From positions 558,001-622,000 of the forward strand of contig NZ_JAEHGC010000001.1 in assembly GCF_016107705.1 (NCBI RefSeq): DNA of 64,000 nucleotides, read 5' to 3'. The DNA comes from Neobacillus cucumis. GTDB lineage: Bacteria > Bacillota > Bacilli > Bacillales_B > DSM-18226. Numbering within the stretch: position 1 is the first letter of the stretch; every line of letters starts with the position of its first letter. Positions 63,267 through 64,000 of the stretch are shown piece after piece. The notes beneath the pieces were generated by a model that was given only the letters and a program-made list of their open reading frames with translations, was not told the DNA's origin and ran no database searches. The translations under genes and the position numbers were made by a program.

Positions 63267-64000
<734 letters not shown>

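Overview
The window is an ordinary, low-GC chromosomal segment of an endospore-forming member of the Bacillaceae. Gene content and order follow the Bacillus subtilis efp-yqh-comG-yqg-pst-sodA-yqf-sigA segment almost gene for gene. Differences from B. subtilis include an adenosylcobalamin-dependent ribonucleotide reductase (nrdJ), two tandem pstS genes with phoU in the pst cluster, an Fnr regulator next to sodA, a lactate dehydrogenase/DUF92 pair, and znuBC beside zur. A Neobacillus/Mesobacillus-like organism fits this, but the genus is inference.

Region by region. 1-5 kb: the start of efp, papA (yqhT), yqhR, yqhQ, yqhP, a patatin-like yqhO and a secreted NlpC/P60 hydrolase. 5-8 kb: nrdJ, split by a 247-nt ORF-less group I intron exactly at the codons of the catalytic NPCGE motif; its promoter region carries NrdR-like boxes and a CTAG-rich direct repeat. 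8-10.6 kb: lipM, yqhL and a 52-bp tandem repeat array of about 15 units. 10.6-15 kb: the glycine-cleavage operon gcvT-gcvPA-gcvPB behind a tandem glycine riboswitch and terminator. 15-22 kb: yqhH, yqhG, yqzE and the seven-gene comG competence-pilus operon; comGA appears to start at AUU. 22-32 kb: a SufR-like regulator, DUF2626, a MidA-type methyltransferase, yqgX/W/V/U/T, glcK, yqgQ, the rhomboid protease gluP and yqgO. 32-37 kb: ldh, DUF92, yqgN, rpmG, and an operon of DUF4912 protein, GT4 glycosyltransferase and an unknown protein. 37-44 kb: phosphate regulon (pstS, pstS, pstC, pstA, pstB, pstB, phoU), with three four-repeat Pho boxes. 44-50.8 kb: pbpA, yqgE, sodA, fnr, yqgB, yqfZ. 51-64 kb: ispG, yqfX, yqfW, zur-znuB-znuC, yqfT, nfo, cshB, yqfQ, ispH, yqfO, trmK, cccA and the 3' part of sigA.

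Taken together this is housekeeping biology: deoxynucleotide supply, lipoylation plus glycine cleavage (lipM and the lipoyl-dependent gcv system are neighbours), DNA uptake, phosphate and zinc homeostasis, isoprenoid synthesis (ispG and ispH) and oxygen or redox sensing (Fnr, SufR-like, SodA). No phage, transposon, CRISPR array, tRNA or rRNA gene was recognised. The items most worth a second look are the nrdJ intron, the 52-bp repeat array, the AUU start of comGA and the CTAG repeats in the nrdJ leader.
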